Counted from the first letter of the stretch, positions 18,839 through 30,277 are shown. The stretch is 64,000 bases of DNA from RPQJ01 sp963846315 (GCA_963846315.1 CAWJVM010000017.1:203338-267337); one strand, 5' to 3'. Program-made: numbers and translations. Notes: generated by a model not told the origin, from the letters alone.

Positions 18839-20964
18839 GGCGTCGGCGGGCTCCCCGCGGGCAAGCGGACGACGAACCGCGTCAAGCCCTCGGCGCTGCG
18901 GGTCGAGAGGACCGTGCCACCGTGTCGTTCGACAATCGACTTGACGATCCACAAGCCGAGGCCGAGACCGCGCGGCTCAGGCTCTTCCGCGGCTGCGCGG
19001 TGAAAGCGCTCGAAGATGGAGCCTCGTTCGTTTTCGGTCACGCCTGGGCCCGCGTCGTCGATCGAGGCCTCGATGACGCCATCGCTGTTGCGCGCCGCGA
19101 CGCTGATGGTGCTGCCCTCCGGTCCGAACTTGTTGGCGTTGGCCAGCAGGTTGACGAACACCTGGATGAGTCGCGGTGCGTCGCCATACAGCGACGGCAG
19201 GTTGTCCGGCACGTCGACGTGCAGGGTCTGGTGACGTTGCGGGAACAGGCTGCCGACGAGTTCCACGGCATCCTGCACCACTTCGTGCAGGTGCAGATGC
19301 TGCTGCCGGATTGCGAGTTGCCCGGACTCGATGCGGACGCTTTCGAGCAGGTTGTCGATCAGCCGCGTCAGCCGCAACGAACCACGGCGCAGCGACGTCA
19401 CCAGTTCTTCCAGCTGCTCGCGCGGCAGTTCGTGCAGGTTTTCCTGCAACAGCTCGATCGATGCGAGCTGTGCAGCGAGCGGTGTGCGGAATTCGTGCGA
19501 GATATTGGCCAGGATCGAGTCGCGCGCACGGCGGGCAGCTTCGAGATCGGTTTCGTCGCGCATGACCTGCACCTGCAGGCCGTCGACCATGCCGGCACTG
19601 GTGATGATCACGGTGCGCCTGGAGCCGTCCGCGCGTGGCAGGAACTCCGTCGCCTGCGCCTGACCGTGTTCACGCGAGGCGACGATCGGGCAGGCTGCGT
19701 CGCATGGACGCCGCCCATCGGGCAGGGCGCAAGGCTTCAGCACGTCGCCACAGAACTTGCCGACGGCTGCGGCTGCCTCGACTCCCAGCATGCGTTCCGC
19801 CTGCGGGTTGAGGTACTTCACGTTGCGGTTCGCATCGACGGCATACACGCCTTCGACGACGCCGCGCAGCAGCGCTTGCGCATCGGCCTCGCGCCGCCGC
19901 AACGTGGCGGTCAATTCGACGAGGTGGCGACGCATGTCCTCGAGCGTGCGCGCGAGCGCCACCACTTCCGGTCCGCCGCCCTCGACGGGGATCGACGCAG
20001 AGAAGTCGCCGCGACCCAGGCGCGTCGCCGATTCAGCCACGGACTGCAACGGACGCACGATGCGTCGCGCGAGCAGCAGCGCCGCCGCCACCGCGGCAAG
20101 GCTCAGCAGGAACGCCGTCCACCCGAGTCGCCGGACGACGCGTGCCACCCCGGAATCGCTCTCCGAGGCAGGCAATCGCGCCTCGAGCAGCGTGATGCCT
20201 TCACCGGTCGAGGCAAAGATCGGGGTGCTCGACGCGTACAGGTCGCGTGACTCGATGCGGCGCGCCACGCTTTCCGCCCGTGACAGGGCCGTCGAATGCA
20301 GTTCCTTGAAGTCGGGTTCGACGTTGTCGAGCCAGTTCGACAGCCGCACCAGACGGATCGGCATGCCTGCCTGCTCGGACAATGTCGCTGCCAGGCGCTG
20401 ATCGAGATAACGCAGCGCAACGACGCGAGTGTCGACGAAATTCGGCAGCAGTGCCGTCGCGCCAATCAAGCCGTCGGGCTGCCAGGCGGGAGCCAGCATG
20501 AAGCGTTCGCCCTGGTCGGACGAGGCTTCGAGCGCCTCGCTCCACACGGCCCCGGGCTGGGTGCTCGCGATGACGTTCGGGCCGACGATGACGGCACAGG
20601 CGTCGAGGTTCAGCGCCGTGCAGGCGCGGCGCAGGAACAGGTCCGTCTGCGCGCGGTTGCCGGCGCGGATCAAGCGCTGCAATGGCTGGCGGGCGGCCAG
20701 CACGCGCGTGGTCGTGAGCGTGTCCTCGCTGAGGCGTCGCAGATCCTCGCGAGCGGCCACACCGGCCAGTTGCACGCGCGAAATGGCCTGCTGCTCTGCC
20801 TGCTTGCGCAGCAAACCCACGGCGCTGATGGCGAGCACGAGGATGGCCGCGAGCACCAGCCCGCCGAGCGTCAGCGTCAGCGTGCGCTCGAGCGTCGCCG
20901 GCCCCGCCGCGAGCTGTCGCAGGCTAGCCCCCCCAGCGCGTATGTGTGCGGCAATCCTGTTCAT
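18835..20964 (-). CDS. membrane sensor histidine kinase with Cys-rich PAS domain
   Basis: 709 aa. Transmembrane helix 1 lies at about 30-52 and helix 2 at about 282-300, enclosing a periplasmic domain of about 230 residues (cache-like). A HAMP domain follows (about 300-355), then a PAS domain (about 362-465) holding a four-cysteine set, C405-x6-C412-x8-C421-x3-C425-P. Next come the HisKA H-box NISHEFRTPL with H490 and the HATPase domain (NLLANANKFGPEG, DDAGPGV, GLGLGLWIVKSIVE). The cysteine set could hold a metal or sense redox state. The ATG overlaps the cysW stop (TGATG) and its stop overlaps the regulator ATG. Confidence 0.9.
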   Translation of the reverse strand: MNRIAAHIRAGGASLRQLAAGPATLERTLTLTLGGLVLAAILVLAISAVGLLRKQAEQQAISRVQLAGVAAREDLRRLSEDTLTTTRVLAARQPLQRLIRAGNRAQTDLFLRRACTALNLDACAVIVGPNVIASTQPGAVWSEALEASSDQGERFMLAPAWQPDGLIGATALLPNFVDTRVVALRYLDQRLAATLSEQAGMPIRLVRLSNWLDNVEPDFKELHSTALSRAESVARRIESRDLYASSTPIFASTGEGITLLEARLPASESDSGVARVVRRLGWTAFLLSLAAVAAALLLARRIVRPLQSVAESATRLGRGDFSASIPVEGGGPEVVALARTLEDMRRHLVELTATLRRREADAQALLRGVVEGVYAVDANRNVKYLNPQAERMLGVEAAAAVGKFCGDVLKPCALPDGRRPCDAACPIVASREHGQAQATEFLPRADGSRRTVIITSAGMVDGLQVQVMRDETDLEAARRARDSILANISHEFRTPLAAQLASIELLQENLHELPREQLEELVTSLRRGSLRLTRLIDNLLESVRIESGQLAIRQQHLHLHEVVQDAVELVGSLFPQRHQTLHVDVPDNLPSLYGDAPRLIQVFVNLLANANKFGPEGSTISVAARNSDGVIEASIDDAGPGVTENERGSIFERFHRAAAEEPEPRGLGLGLWIVKSIVERHGGTVLSTRSAEGLTRFVVRLPAGSPPTP

Positions 20965-21818
20965 CAACCCGTCCGCCGGTCGGCCCGCCACTCCACGAAG
21001 GTCTTGATCACGAGCGTCACGATCGCCAGCAGCGCGAGCATTGACGCCACTGCGAAGGCTGCCACGAAGAGGTACTCGTTGTAGAGGATCTCGACCTGCA
21101 GCGGCATGGTGTTCGTCAGGCCGCGAATGTGCCCGGACACGACCGAGACGGCACCGAATTCTCCCATGGCGCGGGCATTGCAGAGAATCACGCCGTAGAT
21201 GAGACCCCAGCGGATCTTGGGCAAGGTGACGCGCAAAAACGTAATGAAGGGAGCAGCGCCGAGCGTGATGGCGGCCTCCTCCTCTTCGCTGCCCTGCTGC
21301 TGCATCAGCGGGATCAGTTCGCGCGCGACATACGGGAAGGTCACGAACATCGTCGCCAGCACGATGCCTGGCACGGCAAAGATGACCTGGATGTCGCGAT
21401 CCTGCAGCCATGGCCCCCACCAGCCGTGCGAGCCGAACAGCATCACGAACACCAGGCCGGCGATGACCGGCGAGATGGCGAACGGCAGGTCGATCAGCGT
21501 GATCAGCAGGCTCTTGCCCTTGAACTCGAACTTGGCGATTGCCCAGGCCGCCGCGATCCCGAACAGCGTGTTGACGGGCACGACGATCGCCGCCGTGAAC
21601 AGCGTGAGCCTGATGGCGGACAGGGTGTCCGCGTTCTGGAACGACTCGAGGAAGACGCGCAGGCCCTCGGCGAATGCCTGCGACAGCACGGCACCGAGCG
21701 GCGCGAGCAGCAACAGGCCGAGGAAGGCGATCGAAATCGCGATCAGCGCGACACGTCCGGCCCGCAAGGCCGGCGAGACGTGGCTGCGCTTTTCGAAGCG
21801 GGGAGCGGCGCCAGCCAT
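20964..21818 (-). CDS. cysW: sulfate ABC transporter permease CysW
   Basis: 284 aa integral membrane protein with six predicted helices. The coupling motif for the ATPase is EEEEAAITLGAAPFITFLRVTLPKI, and the CysW-typical ARAMGEFGAVSVVSGHIRG follows. With CysT it forms the channel that passes sulfate or thiosulfate from Sbp to the cytoplasm. It lies 1 bp after cysT and overlaps the histidine-kinase gene, so all five genes in this leftward set are probably one operon. Confidence 0.95.
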   Translation of the reverse strand: MAGAAPRFEKRSHVSPALRAGRVALIAISIAFLGLLLLAPLGAVLSQAFAEGLRVFLESFQNADTLSAIRLTLFTAAIVVPVNTLFGIAAAWAIAKFEFKGKSLLITLIDLPFAISPVIAGLVFVMLFGSHGWWGPWLQDRDIQVIFAVPGIVLATMFVTFPYVARELIPLMQQQGSEEEEAAITLGAAPFITFLRVTLPKIRWGLIYGVILCNARAMGEFGAVSVVSGHIRGLTNTMPLQVEILYNEYLFVAAFAVASMLALLAIVTLVIKTFVEWRADRRTG

Positions 21819-21819
21819 G

Positions 21820-22668
21820 TCAGCGATCCGCCCGCACGTAACGACGGCGGCTCCAGCCCTGCACCAGGTTGATCGCGAGCAGCATCAGGAACGAGACCAG
21901 CAACATCACGAAGCCGAGTGCCGCGGCGCCGTTGTAGTCGAACTGCTCGAGCTTGATCACGATCAGCAACGGAGTGATTTCGGTCTTCAGCGGCAGGTTG
22001 CCCGAGATGAACACCACGGAGCCGTATTCGCCCACGCCCCGGGCGAATGCCATCGTGAAACCAGTCACCAGTGCCGGCATCACGGCCGGCAGGACGATCC
22101 GGCGAAACACCGTGAACGGCCCGGCGCCGAGCGTCTCGGCCGCCTCCTCGAGGTCGCGCTGGGCCTCGACCAGCGCTGGCTGCACGGAGCGCACGACGAA
22201 CGGCAGGCCGATCAGGATGAGCGCGACCACCACGCCGATCCAGGTGTAGGCGACCTGCAGCCCGAAGGTTTCCTGCAGCTTCACGCCGAGCCAGCCCGTC
22301 GGCGAGAACACGGTGGCCAGCGCAATGCCGGAAACCGCCGTCGGCAGCGCGAACGGCAGGTCGATCAGGGCGTCGACCAGGCGACGGCCAGGAAATTCGT
22401 ACCGGACCAGCGACCAGGCGACGATGAAGCCGAAGAACGCGTTGATGACGGCGGCGATGAAGGCGGCGCCGAAGCTCAGCCGGTAGGACGCGAGCGCACG
22501 CTCGTCGAGCACGGTGCCGACGAAATCCGACCACGTCATCGTGGTGGTCTTGTAGACGAGGGCCGCCAGGGGCAGCAGCACGAGCGCGCTCAGGAAAAAC
22601 GTCGTGAACCCGAGCGTGAGGCCAAAGCCCGGGAGGATGCTCGGTTGCCGGAACCAGGAGGACGCCAT
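21820..22668 (-). CDS. cysT: sulfate ABC transporter permease CysT (CysU)
   Basis: 282 aa, six predicted membrane helices. It opens MASSWFRQPSILPGFGLTLGF, as in CysT, carries the coupling loop EEAAETLGAGPFTVFRRIVLPA, then FARGVGEYGSVVFISGNLP, the counterpart of the CysW motif. Partner of CysW in the importer. The gene lies 1 bp after cysA and 1 bp before cysW. Confidence 0.95.
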   Translation of the reverse strand: MASSWFRQPSILPGFGLTLGFTTFFLSALVLLPLAALVYKTTTMTWSDFVGTVLDERALASYRLSFGAAFIAAVINAFFGFIVAWSLVRYEFPGRRLVDALIDLPFALPTAVSGIALATVFSPTGWLGVKLQETFGLQVAYTWIGVVVALILIGLPFVVRSVQPALVEAQRDLEEAAETLGAGPFTVFRRIVLPAVMPALVTGFTMAFARGVGEYGSVVFISGNLPLKTEITPLLIVIKLEQFDYNGAAALGFVMLLVSFLMLLAINLVQGWSRRRYVRADR

Positions 22669-22669
22669 C

Positions 22670-24409
<1,740 letters not shown>

Positions 24410-24550
24410 GCGCAGGCCACGGAGTTGATTGAATTTTCAGGCCATCCTAGGCAACCGAGGTTACGCCGTCAGTCGCTCCGGGGTGACATTTCGGTAACAT
24501 CCGGGTCGGCCACTTGCCGTTACCGCGCTCGCGGACCCAAGGAAATCGAC

Positions 24551-26941
24551 ATGCCGCTCCCGTCCTACGAAAAGCTCGGAGTCTTCTACCTGGGCCGGGA
24601 GTACGACCCGGCGACGCAACAGCTCGGCGAGGACCTGCTGTACGACTCGCGCGACCTGACGACCCACGCGGTCTGCATCGGCATGACTGGCAGCGGCAAG
24701 ACCGGCTTGTGCGTGTCGCTGCTCGAGGAAGCCGCGATCGACGGCATTCCCGCCCTCGTCATCGACCCGAAAGGCGACATCGCCAACCTCGCCCTCACGT
24801 TTCCGCAGTTGCGGCCGGAGGATTTCAGGCCGTGGGTCGATGCCGGCGAGGCCTCGCGCAAGGGCCAGAGCGTCGACGAGTTCGCAGCGGCAACGGCAGC
24901 GACGTGGCGTAAAGGGCTCGAGGAATGGGGCCAGGACGGCGAGCGCGTCCAGCGGCTGCGCGATGCGGCTGCCGTCGACATCTACACGCCCGGGTCGAAT
25001 GCCGGACGGCCGCTGTCGATCCTCCGTTCGTTTTCGGCACCCGATCCGGTGATCGCGCACGATGCGACCGCCTTCAAGGAGCGCGTCAGCTCTGCCGTGG
25101 CGGGCCTGCTCGGTCTGCTCGGCATCGACGCCGACCCGATCCGCAGCCGCGAATTCATCCTGCTGTCCGCCCTGCTCGACACGGCGTGGCGCAAAGGCGA
25201 GAGCCTCGATCTCGCCGCGCTGATCCGCTCGGTGCAGAAGCCGCCGTTCGACAAGGTCGGGGTGTTCGACGTCGAGAGTTTCTTCCCGGCGAAGGACCGC
25301 ACGGATCTCGCGCTCCGCATCAATGGCCTGCTGGCATCGCCAGGGTTCGAGGCCTGGCTCGCAGGGGACGCGCTCGACATCCAGTCACTGCTCTACGATG
25401 CGAACGGCAAGCCGCGCATCGCGATCATCTCGATCGCGCACCTGAACGATGCCGAACGCATGTTCGTCGTGACGCTGGTCACGAACGAGCTGGTCGCGTG
25501 GATGCGCCGCCAGTCCGGCACCACCAGCCTGCGCGCGATCTTCTACATGGATGAAGTGTTCGGCTTCTTCCCACCCAGCGCGATGCCACCCTCCAAGCTG
25601 CCGATGCTGACACTGATGAAGCAGGCGCGCGCGTTCGGACTTGGGGTGGTGCTGGCGACGCAGAACCCCGTGGACCTCGATTACAAGGGCCTGGGCAACG
25701 CCGGCACCTGGTTCATCGGCCGCCTGCAGACGGAGCGCGACAAGGCGCGCGTGATCGAAGGCCTGCTCGGCAGCGATTCGGCGGGTGGCATGGACAAATC
25801 GCAACTCGAAGCGGCAATGTCCAATCTGCCACAGCGCACGTTCCTGATGCGCAACGTGCACGACGCGGCACCCGTGCTGCTGCGCACGCGCTGGGCGCTG
25901 TCGTACCTGCGCGGCCCGCTGACGTCGGCCGAGCTGTCCAAGCTGGCCGCGTCCGACGGCGGAAGATCCTTCGCGCCGGCACCCACGGCGACGTCCGTGA
26001 CGGGTGCCGACCGCGCAGCAGCGCCGCCCGCGACGACAACGGCAGCCTCCGGCAGTCGTCCCATCGTGCCCGCCGGCGTCCCGGAGAAATTCCTGGCGGC
26101 TGCGGGCAACCAGGGCGTCGAGTACGAGCCGCGCATTGGCGCCCGCGTGCGTGCGCACTTCGTCGACGCGAAGGCTGGACTCGACGCCTGGGAGAACTGG
26201 TACTGCCTCGCGCCGTTGACCGCGCAGGGCCCCGCCTGGGAGGTCGCCGAACTCTGCAACGCCGATGCGATCCAGTTGCTCGACGCGCCGGCTCCGAACG
26301 CGACATTCGCGGACGTGCCGGGCAGCGTGCTCGCGGCCAAGGCGTTCGCGCAGCACGGCAAGTCGCTGGCAGACCACATCTACCGCACGTCGTCGCTGTC
26401 GGTCCTGCGTTGCCCCGACCTCAAGCTGACGTCGGCGCCCGGCGGCACCGAGAGTGAATTCCGTGCCCGCATCGCGCAGGTCGTGCGCGAGCAGCGCGAC
26501 GACGCCGTCGATGCATTGCGCAGAAAGTACGCGGCGAAGCTCGACGCGCTCGAGGACCGGGCGCGCAAGGCCGAACAGAAACTGGTGCGTGAGCAGGAGC
26601 AGGCCAGCCAGCAGACGATGTCGTCTGCGCTCAGCGTGGGGGGCAGCCTGCTCGGGGCGCTGTTCGGCGGCCGGCGCAGCGGCGTGTTCGGCAAGGCGTC
26701 GTCCGCGGCGAGGAGCGTGGGCCGGATCGGCAAGGAACGCACTGACGTCACGCATGCCGAGGCTGACGTGACGGCACTGCAGCAGCAGCACGCCGCGCTG
26801 GAGTCGGAACTGGCGGACGAGATTGCAGCGCTCGAATCGAAGTTCGATGCCGGCGCGATCGCCGTGCAGACGGCCGCGATCAAGGCCCGCAAGTCCGACA
26901 CGGAGGTCACCGATGTGGCGCTGGTCTGGCAGCCCGCTTGA
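24551..26941 (+). CDS. HerA/VirB4-like P-loop ATPase (DUF853-type)
   Basis: 796 aa. The N-terminal HerA-like core has Walker A GMTGSGKTG (44-52), VIDPKGDIANLALTFP, a Walker B region FYMDEVFGFFPP and the arginine-finger-side FIGRLQTERDKARV. A low-complexity Ala/Thr linker (about 490-520) leads to a C-terminal part with a long coiled coil (about 640-690) and a glycine-rich LGALFGG hinge. ATPases of this kind move DNA or protein, but no partner nuclease (NurA) or secretion genes are near. ATG 24551 has GGAA seven bases upstream. The following DUF2780 gene is in the same direction. Confidence 0.82.
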   Translation: MPLPSYEKLGVFYLGREYDPATQQLGEDLLYDSRDLTTHAVCIGMTGSGKTGLCVSLLEEAAIDGIPALVIDPKGDIANLALTFPQLRPEDFRPWVDAGEASRKGQSVDEFAAATAATWRKGLEEWGQDGERVQRLRDAAAVDIYTPGSNAGRPLSILRSFSAPDPVIAHDATAFKERVSSAVAGLLGLLGIDADPIRSREFILLSALLDTAWRKGESLDLAALIRSVQKPPFDKVGVFDVESFFPAKDRTDLALRINGLLASPGFEAWLAGDALDIQSLLYDANGKPRIAIISIAHLNDAERMFVVTLVTNELVAWMRRQSGTTSLRAIFYMDEVFGFFPPSAMPPSKLPMLTLMKQARAFGLGVVLATQNPVDLDYKGLGNAGTWFIGRLQTERDKARVIEGLLGSDSAGGMDKSQLEAAMSNLPQRTFLMRNVHDAAPVLLRTRWALSYLRGPLTSAELSKLAASDGGRSFAPAPTATSVTGADRAAAPPATTTAASGSRPIVPAGVPEKFLAAAGNQGVEYEPRIGARVRAHFVDAKAGLDAWENWYCLAPLTAQGPAWEVAELCNADAIQLLDAPAPNATFADVPGSVLAAKAFAQHGKSLADHIYRTSSLSVLRCPDLKLTSAPGGTESEFRARIAQVVREQRDDAVDALRRKYAAKLDALEDRARKAEQKLVREQEQASQQTMSSALSVGGSLLGALFGGRRSGVFGKASSAARSVGRIGKERTDVTHAEADVTALQQQHAALESELADEIAALESKFDAGAIAVQTAAIKARKSDTEVTDVALVWQPA

Positions 26942-26980
26942 CGTAGAATCAGTCCGGTTCGCCCCACCCGAGTGACCGCG

Positions 26981-27370
26981 ATGGACGACCTGCTCCGCAA
27001 GCTCACCAAAGACCTGGGCGTCTCCAGGGACCAGGCCCGTGGCGGCGTCGTGGCGCTGCTGCGGGCAGGCCAGCAGAACCTGAGCCCGAAAGACTTCAAG
27101 GCGTTCGTCACCGACATGCCTGGCGCGGACAAGCTGCTCAAGAATGCGCCGCCGCCGAGCGCGCTGAGCTCGCTCGCCGGCGGCATCGGCTCGCTGTTCG
27201 GCGGCAGGAAGTCGACCGCCGGCCGTTGGGCAGGCCTGGCTGCGTCGTTCGCCGAGCTGGGCGTCGACATCCCCACTGCCAAGAAATTCGGTCCGATCGT
27301 GATCGAGCACGTCCGCCAGCACGGCGGCGAGGACCTGGTGGACAAGATCCGCGTCGCCCTCAACGTCTGA
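26981..27370 (+). CDS. DUF2780 domain protein
   Basis: 129 aa. It opens MDDLLRKLTKDLGVSRDQARGG, the DUF2780 start, followed by a glycine/leucine-rich hinge (LSSLAGGIGSLFGGR) and a helical tail (IVIEHVRQHGGEDLVDKI). The family (VcgC/VcgE) is widespread in Proteobacteria and has no assigned function; no signal peptide is seen here. The ATG at 26981 is preferred to the GTG at 26972, which has no ribosome site. It may be co-transcribed with the HerA-like gene 39 bp upstream. Confidence 0.75.
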   Translation: MDDLLRKLTKDLGVSRDQARGGVVALLRAGQQNLSPKDFKAFVTDMPGADKLLKNAPPPSALSSLAGGIGSLFGGRKSTAGRWAGLAASFAELGVDIPTAKKFGPIVIEHVRQHGGEDLVDKIRVALNV

Positions 27371-27410
27371 CGGCCGCGCCTGCGTAATCCCGAGGCGCCC
27401 CTGCCGGCGG

Positions 27411-27893
27411 TCAGTCGCGGAAGTTGGTGAACTGCAGCGGCAGTTCGTGGTCGCCCTTCCGCACCAGCGCCATTGCTTCCTGCAGGTCATCGCGGCTCTT
27501 GCCTGTCACGCGCACCTGCTTGTCCTGCAAGGCCGCCTGTACTTTCAGCTTCGAATCCTTGATCTGGCGCTGCAGCTTTTTGCCGAGTTCGGTCTCGATC
27601 CCCTCGCGCAGCGTGACAATCTGCTTCGCCGTCTGACCCGTGATCACGGGCTCGTCGATCTTCAGGCACGCCACGTCGATGCCGCGCTTGGCCAGCTTCA
27701 GCTTGAGGATTTCAATCATTTGTTTTAGTTGAAAGTCTGCCGGGGCTGACAACGTGATGACGTGGTCTTTCAACTCAAACTTTGCATTCGTTCCCTTGAA
27801 ATCGAAGCGCTGGCCGACCTCGCGCGAGGCCTGGTCGACGGCATTGGTCACTTCGTTCATGGGGAGTTCGGACACGATGTCGAACGAGGGCAT
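27411..27893 (-). CDS. yajQ: YajQ family nucleotide-binding protein (UPF0234)
   Basis: 160 aa, family-typical length. Begins MPSFDIVSELPMNEVTNAVDQA and contains RFDFKGTNAKFEL and KLKVQAALQDKQVRVTGKSRDDLQ, the two half-domains of YajQ. Relatives in Xanthomonas bind cyclic di-GMP and act with a transcription factor; others bind nucleic acids. It stands alone between the rightward DUF2780 gene and the divergent TonB-receptor gene. Confidence 0.95.
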   Translation of the reverse strand: MPSFDIVSELPMNEVTNAVDQASREVGQRFDFKGTNAKFELKDHVITLSAPADFQLKQMIEILKLKLAKRGIDVACLKIDEPVITGQTAKQIVTLREGIETELGKKLQRQIKDSKLKVQAALQDKQVRVTGKSRDDLQEAMALVRKGDHELPLQFTNFRD

Positions 27894-27989
27894 GGGCGGA
27901 CTCGAGACGTTGGAACAGGCCGTAAGCCTAACGTGCGTGAGGCCCGCGAGACAGGTCTTCCCGAAGGCTGGTGGGAATTACTTAACACG

Positions 27990-28008
27990 AATGCGACTGA
28001 TTCGCATT
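27990..28008 (+). promoter_or_regulatory. Fur box upstream of the TonB-dependent receptor
   Basis: AATGCGA-CTGAT-TCGCATT is a perfect 7-5-7 palindrome of the 19-bp Fur type for high-GC bacteria. It lies 61 bp before the receptor ATG, over the expected promoter, with CTTAACACG just left of it. Iron-loaded Fur would repress the receptor. The yajQ gene diverges on the other side. Confidence 0.75.
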
Positions 28009-28069
28009 GACATCAACCTGCAGGTTCAGCAGAGTCGCCGCCAGTATCGATTCACCCGTCGGACACTGC

Positions 28070-30277
28070 ATGCGCGACCTCGCCCGCCTGGCCAACCTGC
28101 CTTCCCCTCCCGTTTTAAGGGCATCGACCCATCGCTCACTGCTCGGTCTGGCCGTGACCGGCGCCCTGTTCGCCACTGCCGCAACGGAAGCCGATGACGC
28201 CGTGCCGACCAGCGCGCAGGGGCTGGAACCCGTCATCACCGTGATCGGCGACCGCATCCGGCTCGACTCGATTCCGGGCTCCGCCACGGTGATCGACGCG
28301 GACGTCCTCACGGAGTCGCGCGTTTTCACCATCAACGAAGCGATGCGCAAGGTGCCGGGGGTGTTCGCGCGCGACGAGGAAGGCCTCGGTCTGCGACCGA
28401 ACCTGGGGGTGCGCGGCCTGAACCCGACACGGTCGAGCAAGGTGCTGCTGCTCGAGGACGGGATCCCGATCGCTTATGCCCCGTATGGCGACAACGCGAC
28501 CTACTACCACCCGCCGGTCGAACGATTCGACCGGATCGAAATCCTGAAAGGCTCCGGCCAGATCGCCTACGGCCCGCATACCGTCGGCGCGGTGATCAAC
28601 TACATCACGCCACCGGTGCCGGCGGACCGCGCGGGACGGCTGGTCGCTTCGTTCGGCAACAATGACTTCCGCGAAGTCCATGGCGTGGTGGGAGACACCT
28701 TCGGCGACACCGGTTTGATCGCGCACGGCACCTACAAGGAAACGGACGGCGCGCGCGACAACATGCACTTCGAGGTCGGCGACATCAACCTGAAAGTGGT
28801 GCATGAACTGAGCGTCCGGCAAGCCGTCACCGTCCGTGCGAGCTATTACGACGAGACGTCGCAGGTGACGTACTCGGGGCTCACGCTGGCCGAATGGCAG
28901 GCGGATCCGTACCAGAACCCTTTCCGCGACGACGAGATGGATGCGCAGCGATTCGGCACGTCGGCCACCCATCGCCTGGAGCTGGGTCCCGCGGTGACGT
29001 TCACGACGAATGCCTACTACACCTACTTCAACCGCGACTGGTGGCGGCAGTCGAGCAATTCGGCGCAACGTCCGAACGATGCGAGCGATCCGGCGTGCGC
29101 CGGAATGGCGAATCTCCATTCGACGTGCGGCAATGAAGGCCGCCTGCGCCAATACTGGACGGCCGGTCTCGAGCCGCGGGTAGCGGTACAGCATGGCCTG
29201 TTCAGCGTGGACAATGTCGCCGAAGCGGGCGTCCGGTATCACGTCGAGGATCAATTCCGGGTCCAGGCCAACGGCGACACACCGACTTCGCGAGCACCGG
29301 GAAGCGGGCCCAATGCCGGCATTCGCGAAGACAGCGACCGCACGGTCGAGGCGATGTCCGCCTTCGTGCAGAACCGCTTCGACTTCGGCCGCTGGACGGT
29401 CACTCCCGGCGTGCGCTTCGAGCACGTCGACTACGAACGCACCGACAATCTGGCCGGCGCCAGCGGCAAATCCACCGTCGACGAGGTGATCCCCGGGCTC
29501 GGCGCGACGCTTGAAGTGCTGCCGGAAACGGTCGTGTTCGCCGGCGTGCATCGCGGTTTCGCGCCGCCGGGCGTGGCGGACATCGTGACCGCCGCGGGTG
29601 GCAGCGTCGATCTCGACGCGGAACTGTCGTGGAATTACGAACTCGGCGTGCGGGCCAAGCCACGGGACGGGCTCTTCTACGAGGCCACGCTGTTCCGCAT
29701 GGACTTCGAAAACCAGATCGTGCCTGCGAGCGTCGCGGGGGGATCGGGCGCGGCGCTCACGAGTGCTGGCGAAACCCTGCAACAGGGCATCGAACTGGCG
29801 GGCAATGCCTCCAGCACGGCCGTTGTCGAGTGGCCCGTGGAGATCTTCGCGCGCGCGGCCTACACGTGGCTCGCCGATGCGGAATACGTCGGCGAGCGAT
29901 ACAGCAACGTGACCGGCTTCGGCGCCGTCAAGGTGACCGGCAATCGACTGCCCTACGCGCCCGAGCACCTGCTTGCCGGCACGGTCGGTGTGCGCACCGG
30001 CTACGGTCTCGAGGTTGCGCTCGAAGGCGTCTACACCAGCGCGTCCTTCACCGACGATCTCAACACGGTCGCGGTCATCGCGAACGGGCAGCGTGGCGAA
30101 ATGCCGGGCTATACGGTCTGGAACCTGACGGCGAATTACACATTGGCGGCCTGCAACTGCACGGTGTTCGCGGCCGCGAAGAACCTGGGCGACGAGTTGT
30201 ACGTCGCCGACATGAGCCGTGGACTGATTCCCGGCATGCCTCGGCTGGTGCAGGCCGGATTCGAGGTCAGGTTCTAG
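28070..30277 (+). CDS. TonB-dependent siderophore receptor, FecA-like
   Basis: 735 aa outer-membrane receptor. After an export signal the plug domain runs from about residue 50 to 180 (ITVIGDRIRLDSIPGSATVI, VPGVFARDEEGLGLRPNLGVRG, IEILKGSGQIAYGPHTVGA). The plug resembles FecA, the ferric-citrate receptor. A 22-strand barrel follows and ends in EVRF. A substrate-side loop contains two Cys (DPACAGMANLHSTCGN). Fur-box control supports iron uptake, although FecIR genes are absent. The ATG at 28070 gives the best signal peptide; an ATG at 28007 would add 21 residues and overlap the Fur box. Confidence 0.88.
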   Translation: MRDLARLANLPSPPVLRASTHRSLLGLAVTGALFATAATEADDAVPTSAQGLEPVITVIGDRIRLDSIPGSATVIDADVLTESRVFTINEAMRKVPGVFARDEEGLGLRPNLGVRGLNPTRSSKVLLLEDGIPIAYAPYGDNATYYHPPVERFDRIEILKGSGQIAYGPHTVGAVINYITPPVPADRAGRLVASFGNNDFREVHGVVGDTFGDTGLIAHGTYKETDGARDNMHFEVGDINLKVVHELSVRQAVTVRASYYDETSQVTYSGLTLAEWQADPYQNPFRDDEMDAQRFGTSATHRLELGPAVTFTTNAYYTYFNRDWWRQSSNSAQRPNDASDPACAGMANLHSTCGNEGRLRQYWTAGLEPRVAVQHGLFSVDNVAEAGVRYHVEDQFRVQANGDTPTSRAPGSGPNAGIREDSDRTVEAMSAFVQNRFDFGRWTVTPGVRFEHVDYERTDNLAGASGKSTVDEVIPGLGATLEVLPETVVFAGVHRGFAPPGVADIVTAAGGSVDLDAELSWNYELGVRAKPRDGLFYEATLFRMDFENQIVPASVAGGSGAALTSAGETLQQGIELAGNASSTAVVEWPVEIFARAAYTWLADAEYVGERYSNVTGFGAVKVTGNRLPYAPEHLLAGTVGVRTGYGLEVALEGVYTSASFTDDLNTVAVIANGQRGEMPGYTVWNLTANYTLAACNCTVFAAAKNLGDELYVADMSRGLIPGMPRLVQAGFEVRF

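Noticed and set aside
18164..20964. KdpD/KdpE potassium sensor pair
   Set aside because: The regulator resembles KdpE, but the kinase lacks the KdpD N-terminal Usp/Kdp domain and four-helix membrane part, and no kdpABC genes are present.
25385..27490. 701-aa minus-strand frame opposite the HerA-like and DUF2780 genes
   Set aside because: It covers two genes with proper starts and known domains, and has no ribosome site or domain of its own.
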